A stretch of 64,000 bases of DNA, taken from Chrysophaeum taylorii (taxonomy: Eukaryota; Sar; Pelagophyceae; Pelagomonadales; Pelagomonadaceae). Shown here one piece after another: positions 1 to 8,967 of this stretch. A program made the translations under genes and the position numbers. Position 1 is the first letter of the stretch, and every line of letters begins with the position of its first letter. Where the stretch lies: NCBI GenBank assembly GCA_029834535.1, contig JAQMWT010000164.1:1-64000 (forward strand), written 5' to 3'. The notes under the pieces are model-generated. The model was not told the DNA's origin and did not search any database. It saw only the letters and a list, made by a program, of their open reading frames with translations.

Positions 1-298
1 CCTTATCAGGGGCAACCACTACTCCGTTTCCGGATGATGTCAGTGTTCTCTATACATCATCTTCCTTTTCCCGTGATGCATGTCACCCTGATTTCTATGA
101 TTTTCGCATTATCCTGATCATAAGCACAGCCGATCCTCAAGTTGAGAGGACCAGGCACGGATAAAGTTTTGTGTGGTGGTCGCGTGGCGGGAGAACGGCC
201 ATCCTCGTCCAGTGATCCCACCAAGCGGGCGGGGACGCGATCGGCGAGCCAGGATTCGAAGGCACGCCAGGTAGCCCCTAAATTCTCCTTACGCCACA
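1..298 (-). repeat. LTR copy of the Gypsy family, truncated by the window edge
   Basis: Reverse complement of the LTR seen at 24973-25310 and 34929-35266. It shares the blocks around the CCTGATAAGGGG, GTCACGGAAAAGGAAGATGA and CTTGAGGATCGGCTGTTGCT sequences and the terminal CGCCACA, which here ends at 298. It carries scattered substitutions and small indels. Its other terminus lies left of the window, so a solo LTR cannot be told from the end of a full element. It abuts GTGTGGGGAGCATGAAGG, the unit of the neighbouring minisatellite, so it probably inserted into that repeat. Confidence 0.8.
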
Positions 299-2018
299 GG
301 GGGTGTGGGGAGCATGAAGGATGTGGGTGGGTTTGTGGGGTAGGAGGGATGTGCCTGACGGGCGGAGATAAGTAGTTTGTTTGTCTTTAAATGTCGACTG
401 CTAAGAGGGAGGTGTGTGTGGGGAGCTAAGTAGTTTGTTTGTCATTAAATGTCAACTGCTAAGAGGGGGGTGTGTGTGGGGAACATGAAGGATGTGGGTG
501 GGTTTGTGGGGTAGGAGAGATGTGCCAAACAAACAAGTAGTTTGTTTGTCTTTAAATGTCGACTGCTAAGAGGGGGGTGTGTGTGGGGAGCATGAACAAA
601 AAGGATTGGGTGGGTTTGTGGGGTAGGAGGGATGTGGCAAACAAACAAATAGTTTGTTTGTCTTTAAATGTCGACTGCTAAGAGGGGGGTGTGTGTGGGG
701 AGCATGAAGGATGTGGGTGGGTTTGTGGGGTAGGAGGGATGTGGCAAACAAACAAATAGTTTGTTTGTCTTTAAATGTCGACTGCTAAGAGGGGGGTGTG
801 TGTGGGGAGCATGAAGGATGTGGGTGGGTTTGTCTTTAATTGTCGACTGCTGAGAGGGGGGTGTGTGTGGGGAGCATGAAGGTTGTGCGTGGGTTTGTGG
901 GGTAGGGGGGATGTGCCTGGGTGGGTTTGTCCCTCGATTTAGGGTAAGGATCATATAGGCCCACGAGCCAGCACCATTGATCCTCCAAGCCGTCTACGGC
1001 GACCTTGCAGACTGTTTCCACGACCCGCGGCGGCTCTTTCAGCACGCCATTCCACGCCCCGTCGAAACGATGTTGTCGATGCTGACAACGCGCGCATGAC
1101 CGCGGCCTTTTTTTCCCGGAGACGAGGCGTCGGAGTTCTTTTCGGCAGACTAGGTTGGGTCGGAAGACGACGCCTCGCTCTCAAGAGTCGAGTTTTGAAC
1201 TCCCTGACAACCAACGGCATGCTGACTTTGATCCAGAGCTTAAAGTCTTCGCAACCTCGACCCGTCGCACGGTGACTGCAACGGTACCAGATACATGATC
1301 GATCGTGTCGTTGTCACCGAGGCTCCTCCAACCTGTATCCCTTAAGGCCCGCCGACGCCAAACGATCACCAAGAGCCAGGGCCAGACCCCGCGCGAGGTC
1401 GGCGTCCTCTTGGCGAAGCCCGTCTTCTGCCACGTCCAGCTCTACGTGGCTCTCTGTCGATCGGCAACCCCTAGGATATCCTCTTCTGGGTCGACGACTC
1501 CACCCTACCCCACACGTGCTGCGCAATACCGATAAGCCCCCTCCCGGCTTCTACACGCGCACTGTAGGTGAACTATAACTGGGACCAGGTGAACTTACTG
1601 GAACCAGGTGAACTTACGGAGGTTAGAGATTGGGACCAGGCGAACTTACTGGGACCAAGTGAACTTACTGGGGTTTTTAGAGTAAACTCAGAGGTTAGCG
1701 GCGTGTGCGGATCAAAGCAGCTTAGATTGGCGGGGAAAGTTCGGGGAACTGGGACCAGGTGATGGTGGGGGATTACTGGGGTTTTTAGAGTAAACTCAGA
1801 GGTTAGCGGCGTGTGCGGATCAAAGCAGCTTAGATTGGCGGGGGTGAGAGCGACGAGTTCAAAGGAGGGGTGAGTGGATGTGAGCACGAGTGGGTTTACG
1901 CCGAACTTACTGGGGTTAGAGATTGGGACTAGGTGAACTTACTGGGACCAGGTGAACTTACTGGGGTTAGAGACTGGGACTAGGTGAATTTACTGGCGAA
2001 CTTACTGGCCTGCACTTG
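299..2018 (+). mobile_element. Helitron-like element copy 1 (5' end rearranged)
   Basis: From about 925 the sequence matches the modules at 44105, 45127, 46167 and 59186: CCCTCGATTTAGGGTAAGGATCA, then a decayed helicase-like coding remnant, then a 3' part rich in GGTGAACTTACTGGGACCA repeats, ending in GGCCTGCACTTG at 2018 followed by T. The 5' side consists of the minisatellite rather than the TCCTAACTACTAATCG terminus of the other copies, and an LTR copy interrupts it. Coding capacity is destroyed by stops and frameshifts. Confidence 0.65.
360..935. repeat. Minisatellite of about 107-110 bp (with 60-bp short units)
   Basis: Six units are anchored by TTTAAATGTCGACTGCTAAG-type cores near 381, 441, 548, 658, 768 and 830. 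They are separated by G-rich GTGTGTGGGGAGCATGAAGG and GGGTTTGTGGGGTAGGAGGG blocks. Spacing alternates between about 107-110 bp and about 60 bp. One unit also occurs, inverted, at 48280-48370 inside the inverted Helitron-like copy, so this minisatellite belongs to the 5' part of that repeat family. Short ORFs across it are low-complexity and not credible genes. Confidence 0.85.
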
Positions 2019-2149
2019 TATCAACAAACAGAATATAGGGGTGGGGACACCCGTGTGGTCAAGTCTCGAGCTCAAATGCGGCGCCGCAGTAGTGGAGAGA
2101 GCACACTTTGCCGGCTCTATGATCCTCTCTCTCTCTTTCGAGAGAGAGG

Positions 2150-3421
2150 TTACGTGTACTTGTAGGATAGGGGAGAGGGCACCAGCGTGGCGTAAGTGGG
2201 CGCGAGCGTGTCTCCTCGCGCAGAGAGCGCCCTCGTAGTATCACCGCGGTAGAAGAGGTCGTTGGCGGCGATCTGTTGGCGATGAAGGAGAACGTTCTGG
2301 GGGCTCGGGAGCGGCGGCAGGTCCCCTTTATCAAGAGAGGGGTGGTCGTCGTCGCTGAGCCACGGCGAGATCGACGTCGCCACGTCGTCGGGTTCGTTAA
2401 ACTGGAGAAAAGTGCCGTCCTGCGAGAAGGAGGCCAAAGTCGAGACGAGGTATGCCACTCCCCCCTGAAGGTCGGCGATGTTATAGAGGAGGCGACCATC
2501 ACGATCCTTGAGGTTGGTGCGGTCGAGCGACCACGCAGCGCCGAGCGAAGCGCGGTTGCGCACGAGTTCGCAGGCGGTAGCGTTGATCTCGCATAGGGAA
2601 AGAAAACTCGCACCGCCCTGGTCGGCGCGGTTACTGTCAAAAAGCACCTCCCTCATATTCAACGTTGAATTGACCGCGTTGACGGCGCCGCCGCGCGACG
2701 TCTCGCCGTCTGCAATTGCCACGTTGTCGAGGAACTCCGAGCCGTACGCGAAGCTGATCGCACCCCCCGTCGCTGCGAGCGCACCGCCCTGGCGCGCGGC
2801 ATTGCGCTCGAAAATGGTCCGAGCCCCGGTGACCTCGTGGCTAGTCCAGATTGCGCCGCCGTCTCGCAGCGCCGTGTTGTCGCGCAAAGCGACGTCGACG
2901 AGGAGGAGGTCGCCTCGTGCGTGGATCGCGCCGCCGAAATGCGCCAAGTTCAAAGCAAAGACCGTGTCGGTCGCTCGAAGCGATCCCATGAGACACACAG
3001 CACCGCCCGAGCTCGCGACGTTGGCGATGAACGCGCACCGCACGAGCTCGACGCGCGCGCCGGCCTCGACGAGCATCGCGCCGCCGCACTCCCGCGAAAA
3101 GCCGTGCTTGAACACGAGCTCTTCTGCAAGAACGTCACCGCCTATACCAACGCGAACAAGCCGGACGTTTTCGCCTTTGAGTTCCTTGCGCTCCTCGTCG
3201 AGCGTCGGCGGCGAGAGCGCGACCGTGCCCGCGACGTGCAGCGTCGATGTGAGCGTGAGATTCTTTCCTAGAAAAACGATGGCATCGCCGGCCCTCAAGG
3301 TGGCGTGGAGCTCGGCCTCCGCGAGGGCCATTGTCGCGGCCGCCGCGGGCACCACGAGCAGCAGCAGCAGCAGCACCCGCAACAGCATGGCCAAAAAAGT
3401 GGATCGATATGTTTCTTTCAT
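2150..3421 (-). CDS. Secreted Pmp-like beta-helix repeat protein
   Basis: About 423 residues from the ATG at 3421. A signal peptide is evident (leucine run LLRVLLLLLLVVPAAAA at about residues 13-29). The body holds about eight GGA[ILVMS] motifs and matching FxxN-type motifs (FIANVA, FALNLA, FERNAA, FLDNVA, FDSNRA). This is the paired signature of polymorphic-outer-membrane-protein (Pmp) repeats that form a parallel beta-helix. Such repeats are known from chlamydial adhesins and from many algal and protist secreted proteins; a cell-surface or extracellular role is inferred. The C-terminal 100 residues are low-complexity and lack an obvious membrane anchor. It is divergent from the DNA polymerase gene with only 125 bp between the two ATGs. 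The ATG at 3421 was chosen over one 30 nt upstream because it gives a cleaner leader; a start at 3388 (MLLRV) is also possible. The ligand is unknown. Confidence 0.7.
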   Translation of the reverse strand: MKETYRSTFLAMLLRVLLLLLLVVPAAAATMALAEAELHATLRAGDAIVFLGKNLTLTSTLHVAGTVALSPPTLDEERKELKGENVRLVRVGIGGDVLAEELVFKHGFSRECGGAMLVEAGARVELVRCAFIANVASSGGAVCLMGSLRATDTVFALNLAHFGGAIHARGDLLLVDVALRDNTALRDGGAIWTSHEVTGARTIFERNAARQGGALAATGGAISFAYGSEFLDNVAIADGETSRGGAVNAVNSTLNMREVLFDSNRADQGGASFLSLCEINATACELVRNRASLGAAWSLDRTNLKDRDGRLLYNIADLQGGVAYLVSTLASFSQDGTFLQFNEPDDVATSISPWLSDDDHPSLDKGDLPPLPSPQNVLLHRQQIAANDLFYRGDTTRALSARGDTLAPTYATLVPSPLSYKYT

Positions 3422-3546
3422 GCACCTCCAAAAGAACCGAACAATTACCAAAGCCAGGCCACGTCACGCATAAGGTTGTTCGAAGAGACTGCGAAGAACT
3501 GTTTTCTCTCGCAACCTATTCTAGAGAAAAAGAAGAAGACCCTCTC
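3422..3546. promoter_or_regulatory. Short divergent intergenic region (putative bidirectional promoter)
   Basis: 125 bp separate the ATG at 3421 (minus) from the ATG at 3547 (plus). Both genes must draw their core promoters from this stretch or from inside each other's 5' coding sequence. No TATA box is obvious. The role is inferred from spacing alone. Confidence 0.4.
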
Positions 3547-6500
3547 ATGGTTGCCCTCTTCGTCTTGGATGTGAGAACGCGCGGCGACGTGATCGAGTTG
3601 TTCGGGAAGGCCAACGGGCGGTGCGGGCGGGTGCGTGTGGAGGGGTTCCGGCCGCACTTTTACCTCGGACCGTTCAGTGGCGAACCGGAGGCGCTCGAGC
3701 AGGCGATCGCAGACCCCGAGGTGCGCGTCGAAGCAGTCGAACGATGGCCGTTCTGCGGGTACTACCGGTCGCGGACGCGGTTCGCGCGCATCAGCTACCC
3801 CGTATCAAAACCGCAGTCTGGTGTGGTCGCGGCGGTGAAAGGAAAGGGCGAAGTATGCGAGGTCGGGCTGAACCCGGTGCGTAGATTCTTGATCGAAGCC
3901 GAGTTGTCGGGCGGGTCGTGGGTAGAGCACCCCGACCGTGACACCGTGCGGTTCGAGGAGCTCAAGGCGCAGGATCTTGGGATTTTGCCGTCGCTGTCGA
4001 CGTTGTGCGTTTGGATCGAAGCCGAGAACGGCCGCGTAAAAATGATCGCGTGCGAGGGAATGGCGTCGACGGCGATAGCGCGGAAGGCCGAGGTCCAGAC
4101 GCTCGTGGCGTTCGAGACGCTGGTCCGACGCGTCGACCCCGACGTGCTCGTGACCTTCGACAACAGGTCGCTTGGCCTGGTGATCGATCGCTACAAGCAG
4201 CTCACGGGCCGGGGGATCAAGCTCGGCCGAGGCGACGAGGAGGCGAGGGTGAGGTCGGTGACGACGTATTCCAAGGACTGGATCCGGTCTCGCGCCGAGC
4301 GGCGGATGGCGTCTTCGAACAATCTCGAGACCCACCGGCTCTACGGGTGCGATGGGCGGGTAGCCGTGGACGTGTTGCGGTTCTTGTTAATGCGGCACGG
4401 GTCGACAAAGTTGACCGAGTATTCGTTTCGCGAGGCGGTCGCGGTCGTGCTCGACGAGGTCGATCTCGAGGCGCCGATGCTCGCGGCGTCGCGGTGCCGG
4501 TTGTTGCTGCGGATGGTCCAAAAGCTCAAGTGTGTCGCCGAAACTGTCGAGATGGCGCGAGTCACGGGCCTCGAATTGGACGTGATTATGTGGCAGGCGG
4601 CGTCTGTGAGGACCGAACAGCTTCTCCTGAAAGCGGGCAGGCGATTGGGATTTGCCATGCCGTTGAACGCGGTGCCCCCGTCGTTTTCTGTGCCGTGGCA
4701 CCAAGACACGACGCCATTTTTGTTCCACCCGTCCCCATTTCCGGAGCTCCAGAGCCATCAACAACGGCTCGTTTCGGCGGGTCTCATGGGCAACGCGCCC
4801 CGAGGCTCGGTCGGTCTCTATCGCGATCCGGTCGCGATCCTCGACTTCGCGTCGCTCTACCCGTCGATCTTCGTAGCTCACAACCTGTGTCACTCGACGT
4901 TGGTCGTCGACGACACGCAACACAAGGACCACGTGTGTCCGGGGATGGACCACGGCTTCGTAGGAAGGTCGGTCCGCGACGGCCTCGTCGCGCAGCTCTT
5001 GCGATCGTTGATGCGCGAGAGGCGCGCCGTCAAGGTTCGTCTGAAAGAACGTTACGACGAGTGCCTCGACGCGCGGCAGCTTTCGCTTAAGATGTGCGCC
5101 AACGCGACCTACGGGTACTGCGGGAGCACCGTCAGTAGCCTCGAAGCCAAGCCGCTCGCGGAGACGTGCCTGCGCTTTGGGAATTACTATTGTCGTCTCG
5201 CGATCCGCGCTATTCAAGCCGAGATTCCCGAGGCGCGAGTCGTGTACGCGCAGACAGACTCTGTCTTCGTCCTCTTGCCCGGCCGGTCCTACGACGAAGC
5301 TGTTCGCGTCGGCCAGCAATGCGCGGACCTCGTCACTTCGAAAACCCCCGATCCCCTCGCGCTCGAGTTCCAGCGCGTCCTCCAGCCGTTCGTCTTGCTG
5401 CACGTCAACCGGTACGCGGGGACCGAGCGCGGCTCGCTCCACGTCAAGGGGGTCGGCGTCGACCGGGGCTCGCCCCCCTTTGTGAGGCGCGTGCTGCGCA
5501 CGACGCTCGAAGCGGCCTTGGTCTCGAAGGACCTCGAATTAGCCAAGAGCGCGGCGCGTCGAGCGGTCGACGCGCTCTCGTCGGGCCGCGTCGACGTCGA
5601 CGACCTCGCGTTGGGCGCCTTCTTGTGGCGCCAGGACCACGAGGACCTCCAACAGATGGCAAACGGCAGGCGAACCAAGGCCGACGTCGACGCTCTACGG
5701 ACCCCCCACGTCGCCCTCGCCGTCCGCTTGCTCAAGCGCGGCTCCAACGCTCGGTTTCGACTCGGCGAGTTCGTAAAGGGAATCGTCTGCGCGGGCGCCC
5801 GCACCCAGACCGACGCGATGGAGACGCCGCACCGCGTCATTCGCGACAACATCCCCGTCGACCTCCGGCTCTACCTCGACAAGAAGCTCGCCCCCGACCT
5901 AACGCGCTTGCTGTCGCGCCTCGGCGTCGACGACCGCGAGATAAGAGCCATCCTCGCCCCGCGCGCGATCGCTCGAGGTCAGCTCAGTTGCGACGGCGCG
6001 GCGAGGTTGTTGGGCCTCTCGGAGGACGAAGAGCTGCGCCGCTCGACCGTCCGAGACCACTTCTTAGCGACGACGACGACGACGTCGACGACGATCCAGA
6101 GGCCCGCGTCGCGGGCCGACGTCCTCCGCGCGATTTCCCAGACCCGTAGATTCGAGAGACACTGGGCCGCGCTCGCCGCCGAACGCCATCGTAGAGCGGC
6201 GCGCGTCTTCGGACTGGACCCCGCGGCTCACGCAGGAGTGGCAGATCTCGCCGCGCCGCTAGCCAACCTTGCCAAGCACTTAGCCGACCTCCAACCCAAG
6301 GCCCACCCCCCTTTGACGCCCACCAGGCGCCGCAAGAATTCGTTGGAAAACGACGACGACGACGGCTATGCCTTCGCGACGCCCACCAAGGCTTCAAAGG
6401 TTGACGTCGATGACCCACCAACTGTCCAGACGACGACGCCGCCGCGGCGACTCGCCCCGCGCACGCCTCCCACCAAACCAGCGGTGGACCTCGAGGACGT

Positions 6501-6660
6501 GGTGAAGGACGATGAGGACCCTCCGTGGTCGTGTTCGCTCTGCACCTTCGTGCACTCGGGGTCGCAGGCGCGCTTCCTTCAGTGCGCCGTCTGCGGTACC
6601 GAACGCCTCTGTGAGGACCAACAACGCGCGACGTTGTCCGACGAAGACGACCGCGCATGA
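3547..6660 (+). CDS. Family-B DNA polymerase, REV3 (Pol zeta)-like or divergent Pol delta-like
   Basis: 1037 residues from ATG 3547 (upstream in-frame codons are not polymerase-like). Polymerase motif A DFASLYPSI is at about residue 433, motif B KMCANATYG at about 516, and motif C YAQTDS at about 567 in place of YGDTDS. The metal-binding second Asp of motif C is kept, while the Gly and first Asp are replaced. The 3'-5' exonuclease region (about residues 145-300) is degenerate: the Exo I DxE is WIE, and the Exo II and III aspartates are not evident. This fits an error-prone enzyme without proofreading. The VFVLLPG after motif C and the LLSRLGVD near the thumb resemble REV3; DFASLYPSI..AHNLC resembles Pol delta. 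Instead of the usual CysA/CysB pair, the C-terminus ends in one RanBP2-type finger (WSCSLCTF...LQCAVCG, about residues 995-1017). Expected role: nuclear translesion or repair synthesis. Shorter than typical REV3, which carries a long insert. Confidence 0.75.
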   Translation: MVALFVLDVRTRGDVIELFGKANGRCGRVRVEGFRPHFYLGPFSGEPEALEQAIADPEVRVEAVERWPFCGYYRSRTRFARISYPVSKPQSGVVAAVKGKGEVCEVGLNPVRRFLIEAELSGGSWVEHPDRDTVRFEELKAQDLGILPSLSTLCVWIEAENGRVKMIACEGMASTAIARKAEVQTLVAFETLVRRVDPDVLVTFDNRSLGLVIDRYKQLTGRGIKLGRGDEEARVRSVTTYSKDWIRSRAERRMASSNNLETHRLYGCDGRVAVDVLRFLLMRHGSTKLTEYSFREAVAVVLDEVDLEAPMLAASRCRLLLRMVQKLKCVAETVEMARVTGLELDVIMWQAASVRTEQLLLKAGRRLGFAMPLNAVPPSFSVPWHQDTTPFLFHPSPFPELQSHQQRLVSAGLMGNAPRGSVGLYRDPVAILDFASLYPSIFVAHNLCHSTLVVDDTQHKDHVCPGMDHGFVGRSVRDGLVAQLLRSLMRERRAVKVRLKERYDECLDARQLSLKMCANATYGYCGSTVSSLEAKPLAETCLRFGNYYCRLAIRAIQAEIPEARVVYAQTDSVFVLLPGRSYDEAVRVGQQCADLVTSKTPDPLALEFQRVLQPFVLLHVNRYAGTERGSLHVKGVGVDRGSPPFVRRVLRTTLEAALVSKDLELAKSAARRAVDALSSGRVDVDDLALGAFLWRQDHEDLQQMANGRRTKADVDALRTPHVALAVRLLKRGSNARFRLGEFVKGIVCAGARTQTDAMETPHRVIRDNIPVDLRLYLDKKLAPDLTRLLSRLGVDDREIRAILAPRAIARGQLSCDGAARLLGLSEDEELRRSTVRDHFLATTTTTSTTIQRPASRADVLRAISQTRRFERHWAALAAERHRRAARVFGLDPAAHAGVADLAAPLANLAKHLADLQPKAHPPLTPTRRRKNSLENDDDDGYAFATPTKASKVDVDDPPTVQTTTPPRRLAPRTPPTKPAVDLEDVVKDDEDPPWSCSLCTFVHSGSQARFLQCAVCGTERLCEDQQRATLSDEDDRA

Positions 6661-7649
6661 TATGATATGATGTCATGTCATGTCATGTCCCCCGGCGCCG
6701 AGGCCGCCGCGAGAAGGGGAGGTCCGTGCGCTGTGACTTGAAACCAGCGGCGTTTGAAGAGGATTCGTGCTTATTTGCAAGGTATCGAGCCCAACCCATA
6801 TAAACGCAAGCCCCTGTGGCGGGCGGGCGGACGGACGAACGGACAGAAAACGATGATGATGTGCGCCCTGTTTCTTTGTTTCCTTGTTTGTTTGTTTGTT
6901 TGTTGTCGAGGCCGACGAAGACACAAAGCGCTCCGTTCACAGGTTGCTTGCTTGTCGTCGACGTGTGCGCCCTCGATATTCAACCGTGCTGGCTATAGTG
7001 GTGGGCTCGAGAAGAAGCGTGCTCTGATCTACAAAGATGATTGTGTGGTTTCTTTCTCAAACGCCGTTTCCATCCAATCACGATTGGAGCTCTAGCGACG
7101 AAGATATTGAGAATAATGCTCGTGAGTTGCTTGCTCGAGGCCCACGGCTAGAGACCTCTATCAAACCTCGGGCTTCAAAAACTCCTCAAGTGTGCACACG
7201 TCGAACGGAAAGAAGATGCGTACTCTGTGGCATCTTGCGCCGGCCACTTACTTCGACGGCCATGTAAATATAAGCCCACGGATGCAGGTGGCTTCAATTT
7301 AAACAGCCATCTCGACTTCGCACCTGCGCCAGCAGCACCCGTGCCAAGGTAGTTCATCGAAGCGCGATGATAGAGCTTTCGGGTGGTGCCCCTTCCACCG
7401 GAAAGAAGGAAGGAAGGAAGGGAGAGAGGGAGGGAGGGAGGAAGGAAGGAATATCTCCCGGCCGGCAAGTCGCCGTCGTCGTCATCATCGTGGTCGTTGT
7501 CCCTCAGTTCACACTATCCAATGTGGACAACAACCAGAGTTCCCGCATCGCCTCTATCACGAGGCGCACTCTATATTTTAATCCGGCAAGGACGTATCTC
7601 CCCCCCTTTGACTGACTGACGCCGTGGTAGATAACACAAGTCACCTTAC
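6661..7649. other. Intergenic region with simple repeats
   Basis: Contains a TGATATGATATG/TCATG run at 6660-6690, a TTTG-rich run (6885-6905) and a GAAGGAAGGAAGG/GAGGGAGG purine tract (7404-7450). The short ORFs here are low-complexity and show no domain. This stretch holds the 3' ends of two converging genes (6660 plus, 7650 minus). I see nothing else in it. Confidence 0.5.
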
Positions 7650-8147
7650 TTACTGCTTGTTCGCCTGGGCCTGGAGCTCGGCAATGCGCTTCTCTTGGGC
7701 ATCAAGCTGGGCTTTGAGGGCCTCGATGTCGCCAGCGTCCTTGCCGAGCTGCTTTTGCGTCTCGATCTGCTGGCGCATGTAGGCCGCACGGCGCTGCTCG
7801 TCGACGATGGCATCGAGGAGGCTTAGGCCCAGGTAGGTTCCCGGCGACATTCCGCCGCCAAAGCCGTAGCCGTAGTAGGGCGAGGGCACGGGTACGGGAA
7901 CCGCCATGGGAGCGGCGTACCGGCGGATCGTGGTCGGGGCGCTTCGCGTAGGCGCGCGGGGGGCGCGGAACGACGACCCGCCCGCCCGGCCCCCCGACCG
8001 CGCCGCGAGCGCCGCAGTCGGCGAGGCGACGATCGCGGCGGCGAGAGCCGCACTCGCAGCCTTCTGGACGACCACCTTCTGGTTGACCTGGCTCACGGGC
8101 GGCCGAAGCGCAGCGCAAGAACACGCCAACAGGAACCACTTCAGCAT
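7650..8147 (-). CDS. Small, probably plastid-targeted protein with C-terminal coiled coil
   Basis: 165 residues, intact, ATG at 8147. The N-terminus MLKWFLLACSCAALRPP reads as a short ER signal peptide followed by a Ser/Ala/Lys/Arg-containing transit-like stretch, then the Ala-rich hydrophobic segment SAALAAAIVASPTAALAA. That is the pattern of tripartite targeting into a complex plastid and thylakoid. The middle is Arg/Ser/Gly-rich (ARSGGRAGGSSFRAPRAPTR), then a YYGYGFGGGMSPGTY Gly/Tyr segment. The last 60 residues (about 105-165) form a charged helix with heptad character (RQQIETQKQLGKDAGDIEAL). The overall plan resembles small uncharacterised plastid proteins with an SGGR.GGSSF motif. Function unknown; plastid location is inferred from the leader. 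Codon use matches the other host genes. Confidence 0.65.
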   Translation of the reverse strand: MLKWFLLACSCAALRPPVSQVNQKVVVQKAASAALAAAIVASPTAALAARSGGRAGGSSFRAPRAPTRSAPTTIRRYAAPMAVPVPVPSPYYGYGFGGGMSPGTYLGLSLLDAIVDEQRRAAYMRQQIETQKQLGKDAGDIEALKAQLDAQEKRIAELQAQANKQ

Positions 8148-8484
8148 CTTCTTCCTTCGATCAGCAGCTGCTCCGTTTCAACGGCTACGCATTTACGAAG
8201 CTCTTGGATCCGGAGTTCTAATCCTAAGCGTTATTATGAGTCACGCTGAGTCATCAAATTAACTTTTCAATCTAACTTTTACGCGTATCTTTGTGTCGGG
8301 AAGTCAGCGCAATGCCACGTCAGCGAGCGCAAAATGTTCTCTCTTTTTGCTGCAGCGACGGTCTAATTAGACACCGAAAAAGGCTGGTGGGAAATCGACG
8401 ACGTTGGCTTTGAAAGACGCGTTAGTGCGAGTCTAAATCTCGCTATCGAGAGCGAAGAACTCAACGCCGCGCTTTCTGAAGATC
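8148..8484. promoter_or_regulatory. Upstream region of the plastid-type gene
   Basis: AT-richer than its surroundings (for example 8255-8285) and without ORFs. It contains two near-identical TGAGTCA-type sites close to 8236-8252 (ATGAGTCACGCTGAGTCATC), which resemble bZIP/AP-1 half-palindromes. Regulatory function is only inferred. Confidence 0.3.
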
Positions 8485-8955
8485 TTGGTCCGACGCTTTG
8501 ACTGCACTACCACAAATATGCGGCTGGCCGAAGGCACTGGTCGTACTGCAGCAACCCCAGAAAGTTCACGGGTAAAGCCACCCGCCGTGATCCTTACCGA
8601 TGCGGCGGAAGCCACGGGACTTACCACCAGACCTGGGACTAGCTGGCTACATCGGCGTGGGCCATCCTCTCGGAGTTCGGCGCCGGGCGTCGAACCCAAG
8701 CCGCGCGCTTTGGAGGCCCCAGTCCACGCTGCGGCCCTAGACTCCGCCTCGGCCCCGGACTCCGCCATGGCCCTGGCCTCCACCGAGACCCACTTCGACC
8801 CACTGCCGAGCACCAACGCGAGGCGGGCTCAGTCGATGTCGAGCAAAGCACCGCCAAAGTCGGACGAGGAGAAAGACAACGCGCCGTCGCCAGCTCTGTA
8901 CCGGCAACCAAAGGTCGTCATGATAAAACGCAAGCTCGAAGCTGAGAATCACTGA
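8485..8955 (+). other. Doubtful 156-codon ORF, Pro/Ala/Ser-rich
   Basis: The frame is open but the product is low-complexity (Ser, Pro, Ala) and has no recognisable domain. A minus-strand frame of similar length (8433-8816) overlaps it, so the openness may simply reflect GC content. It is followed at 8968 by fragments of another unrecognised coding region. I list it as unresolved coding or pseudogene sequence. Confidence 0.25.
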
Positions 8956-8967
8956 ACGCGAGGCCGC

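Noticed and set aside
360-935. Possible CRISPR-like array
   Set aside because: Units are contiguous minisatellite repeats of unequal length without unique spacers, and the genome is eukaryotic.
3547-6660. Polymerase of algal large-virus origin
   Set aside because: DFASLYPSI and AHNLC occur in both viral and cellular B-family enzymes; the degenerate exonuclease and REV3-like stretch after motif C, with host genes around it, do not favour a viral copy. Not excluded without a tree.
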